Source: Opitutaceae bacterium (lineage in GTDB: Bacteria > Verrucomicrobiota > Verrucomicrobiia > Opitutales > Opitutaceae). Taken from it: DNA of 8,983 bases. The stretch is from the NCBI GenBank assembly GCA_031254955.1, contig JAIRTK010000071.1, positions 1-8,983 on the forward strand. The letters run 5' to 3'. Numbering within the stretch: position 1 is the first letter of the stretch; each line of letters begins with the position of its first letter. The notes beneath the pieces were generated by a model. The model had not been told where the DNA came from. It saw only the letters and a program-made list of their open reading frames with translations, and ran no database searches. Below, piece by piece: positions 6,559-8,983 of this stretch. Made by a program: the position numbers and the translations under genes.

Positions 6559-6646
6559 TATAATACCAGTTCCGAAGCATTTTTAGACTTTAGGCAGGAT
6601 CCTCGCCCTACCTAAAATATAAATCTCGTTCGGAAATGGTATAATA
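6559..6646. repeat. Inverted-repeat element downstream of sufT with a REP remnant
   Basis: The 18-bp arm at 6559-6576 pairs with 6629-6646 at 16 of 18 positions. Inside, TTTTAG (6581-6586) pairs with CTAAAA (6612-6617), and the 12-bp word CCTCGCCCTACC at 6601-6612 matches the right arm of the palindrome at 5692-5758. Both outer arms contain an exact TATAAT (6559-6564 and 6640-6645). There is no U-tract, so I do not call a terminator for sufT here. Confidence 0.65.
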
Positions 6647-6700
6647 CTATTTCCCAATGGAAAATAGATTATACCCATTCCCAATGAACATCACTCTTTT

Positions 6701-6724
6701 GTAGGGGCGTCGCTTGCGACGCCC
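6701..6724 (+). repeat. REP-like GTAG hairpin, copy 3 (compensatory variant)
   Basis: GTAG followed by GGGCGTCG-CTTG-CGACGCCC. Compared with the copies at 3903 and 4011, the fifth stem pair is G-C in place of T-A, with both sides changed, so the stem is preserved. The loop is the same CTTG. Confidence 0.8.
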
Positions 6725-6766
6725 GGCTTGATAACCGTGAGCCAGCAAAGGCCGTGCACCAGCAAC

Positions 6767-6790
6767 GGGCTTCGCAAGCGAAGCCCCTAC
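6767..6790 (-). repeat. REP-like GTAG hairpin, copy 4 (inverted)
   Basis: Read on the - strand this is GTAG followed by the same 20-nt hairpin as the copies at 3903 and 4011. It faces copy 3, with 42 bp between the two hairpins, giving a BIME-like inverted pair between convergent genes. Confidence 0.8.
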
Positions 6791-6840
6791 ATGGCTCTGC
6801 TTCTAAAGGGTCCTGTTCACTGGGAAAGGGTAGTATAGGG

Positions 6841-6928
6841 CCTTTTCGATTTATTATGTCGCCACCGCAAGAGATTTGGCGCGGAAGCGCCAAAGTATCT
6901 TGCGGTGGCGATGGATGAACCGAAAAGG
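6841..6928. repeat. Three-tier nested hairpin between sufT and the autotransporter
   Basis: Three stems share one axis: CCTTTTCG (6841-6848) with 6921-6928; a 14-bp perfect stem TCGCCACCGCAAGA (6859-6872) with 6898-6911; and TTTGGCGC (6875-6882) with 6887-6894, closed by GGAA. The loop is a GNRA tetraloop on the + strand only. The two inner stems are separated by a 2/3-nt bulge. It sits between convergent genes, but no T-run follows on either strand, so a standard intrinsic terminator is not supported. It could be a structured RNA, a transcription barrier or another palindromic repeat. Confidence 0.75.
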
Positions 6929-6929
6929 T

Positions 6930-6944
6930 CTAGTCTATGACTAG
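6930..6944. repeat. Short palindrome CTAGTC-TAT-GACTAG
   Basis: A perfect 6-3-6 palindrome directly after the outer stem of the three-tier hairpin. The sequence that follows (6946-6957, TCCTGTTACTGG) is a near copy of 6811-6823 (TCCTGTTCACTGG), so direct repeats bracket the hairpin. The function is unknown. Confidence 0.55.
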
Positions 6945-6989
6945 CTCCTGTTACTGGTTCCTAATGCGTTGAAGGAGGAGTTATTTTTT

Positions 6990-8983
6990 TTAGAGAGAGA
7001 GGCGGAAGCCCAGGCTGAGGGACCAGGGTTTTTCGTAGTTGTTGCCGGCGGCGTATTCGTAGTCGAAATAGAACTGGCCGGTGGCGAAGGGGCGCCAGTA
7101 GAGGCCGAGGCCGGCTTCACCTCGGTCGCCGTCGAGGTTGGGGCGCCAGCGGTTTTCGGCGGCGCTGGCGATGGTGATTTCACCGCCGGAGCTGCGTTCG
7201 TGGAGGGCGGAGGCGCGGGCGGCGATTTCCAGCCAGCCGGCGGCGCCGATGGCCCAGGCGCGACCGGCGCGGAGGGTTGCGCGCAGGCGGGTGATGTTGG
7301 CGGCGGAGCCGTGCACGCTGAAATACTTTTCCCCGTTCTCGCGGCGGGTGAAATAATCGCCTCGTGTGAGGCGGGCGCGCGCGCCTTGGAGGGCGGGTTC
7401 GACAAACCAGCCGTCTCCGAGGAAATTGAGGGGGATGCGGCGGCCCGCTTCGATGGTCACGCCGATGCCGTTTTCGTCGTAGTCGCCGGTGACGCGGTTG
7501 AGGCTGCCGTCGGTGGCGGCGAAGCTGTTTTCGTAGCGGGCGGCGGCGAGGGTGGCGTTGGCGAACCAGCCGGTGTCGTCCAGCCAGGCGGCGTAGAGGC
7601 CGGCGCCGAGCAGGTCGCTTTCGCCGGTGGCGGTGCCGGCGGCGGCGGAGCGGAAGTCTTGGGAGGCGTTGCCGATGCCGGCAAAGAGGCCGAGGGTGAC
7701 GCGGTCGCCGTCGAGCATCCAGGTGTAATCGGCGCCGAGTTCGGCGCCCCAGAAGTCCACGTCGGAGAGGCGCATTTTGGTGGAGCCGCCGCCGATGGTG
7801 GCGCTGGCGGCGTGGGCGCGGGTCCAGAGGTCGAAGCCGGAGCCGGTTTCGCGGGGGGCGCGGAGTTCGCCGAGGCGGCGGGAGAGGTTGTCTTGTTGGT
7901 CGAACCAGAGGGCGCTTTGGGCGCCGGGGACGCCGCTGATGGGTGCGAAGACGGCGGGGTCGAGGCCGGTGTTGACGATGACGATTTGGTTGCCGCGCAC
8001 TTCGACTTGGTAATTGAAGATGCCGTAGTCGAAGGCGCCGTCAATGTGGTGCGCGTTGTTGATGGTGATTTCGTTGTCGATGGTGGTGTCATTCACGCCG
8101 CCGATGGAGAGGAGGACGGGCATGGGTTCGTCGCCGACGGGCATGGCTCCACCGCCGGTGATGAGGAAGCGGTGGCTGCCGATGGCGTCGCCGTCGATGA
8201 TGAGGTGGTCGCTGGTCCCGGCCGCAATGTCCACGGCCATGCGGAAGGTGCCGGTGCCGGCAAGCGAGGTGGCGCGGAGGGTGCGGAACGCGGGGCCGGT
8301 GGTGGCGGTGGTGGCGAGGCTGGCGCCGCGGATGTCGATGACGCTGTTGTTGACGAGGTCGCCGATGGTGATTTCGGCGGGGCCGGCGAACTGGAGGGTG
8401 CCGGCTTCGACGGTGGTGGCACCGGTGTAGGCGTTGCCAATCGAGAGGATGAGGGTGCCGGGGCCGCGTTTGAGGAGGGATTGGCCGTCCCAGCCGGAGG
8501 CGAAGGCGATGCCGGGGCGGTCGGAGAGCTGGACATCCACGTCGAAGGTTTTGCCGGCTTCGACGGTGAAGGTGCCGTGGGCGTCGTCGACGCCGCTGTT
8601 CCAGGCGAGGCCGTAGCCGATGTCGTAGCGGGTGGGGACGGGGCCGCCTTCGTTGACTTTGAGGCCGCCGCCGCGGATGAAGTCGGGGAGGTTGGAGAGG
8701 TCGGTGGCGCCGGCGCTGGCGATTTCGACGCGGTTGAAGTCGCCGGAGATGCCGCCGATGGCGCGGAGGATGGGGGCGCCGCTGAGTTCGCTGGCCCGGC
8801 CTCCGCCGTCGCCGGTGTAACCGATGTCATTGAAGCCGGTGCCGGTGATGATGAGGGTGCCGGAGAGGGTGGCGGGGCCGGCGATGTTGATGAATGGGGA
8901 GGGGAGGTCGGGGAAGAGCGAGTCGGGGATGCGGTTGGTGTCGATTTCGACGGTGAGCGTGGAGCGGGCGTTCTGGCTGTAAT
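6990..8983 (-). CDS. Autotransporter, C-terminal part with PATR repeat and beta-barrel (5' end outside window)
   Basis: The frame runs from the window edge to TAA at 6990-6992, giving 663 residues of a larger protein with no stop. A GTG at 8540 could pass for a start, but coding clearly continues upstream: residues about 10-80 include TVEIDTNRIPDS, INIAGPATLSGTLIITGTGF and IGGISGDFNRVEIA, typical beta-helix passenger sequence. A PATR-type repeat follows, GWDGQSLLKRGPGTLILSIG then NAYTGATTVEAGTLQF (about 164-198). The junction LSRRLGELRAPRETG (about 366-380) leads into the outer-membrane barrel, FDLWTRAHAASATIGG to the end (about 382-663, roughly 280 residues). Such proteins are exported by Sec, insert the barrel in the outer membrane and display the passenger outside. 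The last residues, SLSLGFRLSL, end in Leu where Phe is usual for barrel targeting. It is convergent with sufT and functionally unrelated to it; the passenger's ligand or activity cannot be told. Confidence 0.92.
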   Translation of the reverse strand, partial: YSQNARSTLTVEIDTNRIPDSLFPDLPSPFINIAGPATLSGTLIITGTGFNDIGYTGDGGGRASELSGAPILRAIGGISGDFNRVEIASAGATDLSNLPDFIRGGGLKVNEGGPVPTRYDIGYGLAWNSGVDDAHGTFTVEAGKTFDVDVQLSDRPGIAFASGWDGQSLLKRGPGTLILSIGNAYTGATTVEAGTLQFAGPAEITIGDLVNNSVIDIRGASLATTATTGPAFRTLRATSLAGTGTFRMAVDIAAGTSDHLIIDGDAIGSHRFLITGGGAMPVGDEPMPVLLSIGGVNDTTIDNEITINNAHHIDGAFDYGIFNYQVEVRGNQIVIVNTGLDPAVFAPISGVPGAQSALWFDQQDNLSRRLGELRAPRETGSGFDLWTRAHAASATIGGGSTKMRLSDVDFWGAELGADYTWMLDGDRVTLGLFAGIGNASQDFRSAAAGTATGESDLLGAGLYAAWLDDTGWFANATLAAARYENSFAATDGSLNRVTGDYDENGIGVTIEAGRRIPLNFLGDGWFVEPALQGARARLTRGDYFTRRENGEKYFSVHGSAANITRLRATLRAGRAWAIGAAGWLEIAARASALHERSSGGEITIASAAENRWRPNLDGDRGEAGLGLYWRPFATGQFYFDYEYAAGNNYEKPWSLSLGFRLSL

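Larger units (their letters stand above)
6670..6837. repeat. MITE-like 168-bp element with terminal inverted repeats around an inverted REP pair
   Basis: The left end at 6670-6690 (TATACCCATTCCCA then ATGAACA) is repeated inverted at 6814-6837, matching at 14 of 16 positions next to the interior plus TATAC at the outer end, with a 3-nt insertion on the right. Between them lie two REP-like hairpins facing each other (6701-6724 and 6767-6790). It carries no coding capacity, so any mobility would depend on enzymes encoded elsewhere. Confidence 0.65.

Noticed and set aside
6841..6928. Bidirectional intrinsic terminator
   Set aside because: The stem is strong but no T-run follows it on either strand.
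8538..8540. GTG as the start of a 516-residue autotransporter
   Set aside because: The same frame continues upstream with clear beta-helix passenger sequence to the window edge.
7457..8830. Pro/Ser/Thr/Ala-rich - strand frames at 7457-8092 and 8093-8830
   Set aside because: These are alternate-frame shadows of the autotransporter.

Overview
The window reads as a piece of a high-GC Verrucomicrobiota chromosome, most likely from the Opitutales/Opitutaceae. This is an inference from three things: the suf gene order under a Fur-family regulator, the PATR-type autotransporter, and the very C-rich coding strands with C-ending codons. No 16S rRNA or other taxonomic marker is present.

Layout. Bases 1-298 are a C-rich, low-complexity, degenerate tandem repeat. 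A small secreted protein of unknown function follows (299-859). Next is an iron-sulfur assembly cluster, all on the + strand: a Fur-family regulator (1057-1488) behind an AT-rich promoter region that carries a perfect 15-bp 7-1-7 palindrome, then sufC (1583-2353), sufB (2444-3892), sufD (4139-5509) and, after a 462-bp repeat-rich gap, sufT (5972-6541). No sufS, sufE or sufU is present, so the cysteine desulfurase and sulfur-transfer protein must lie elsewhere. On the - strand, 8983-6990 encodes the C-terminal 663 residues of a large autotransporter that starts beyond the window edge.

How the genes work together. SufB, SufC and SufD form the SufBC2D scaffold-ATPase on which nascent Fe-S clusters are built. 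SufT is an accessory maturation factor. The Fur-like protein is the probable metal- or redox-responsive regulator of the cluster. It lacks the CXXC zinc cysteines of classical Fur/PerR and has a Cys-Pro dipeptide next to a His cluster. The palindrome upstream of it has the AATnATT core of Fur-superfamily boxes.

The most unusual content is between the genes. Four hairpins of one family begin with GTAG (3903, 4011, 6701 and 6767 inverted). They have an 8-bp stem and a CTTG loop, and one stem pair shows a compensatory change. They look like REP elements of the type mobilised by RAYT transposases. They sit inside a tandem duplication between sufB and sufD, and as an inverted pair inside a 168-bp element with terminal inverted repeats. 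A second GTAG-ended long palindrome is nested in a roughly 435-bp inverted repeat upstream of sufT. A three-tier hairpin with a GGAA tetraloop lies between the convergent sufT and autotransporter genes. No gene start on the + strand has a recognisable Shine-Dalgarno sequence.
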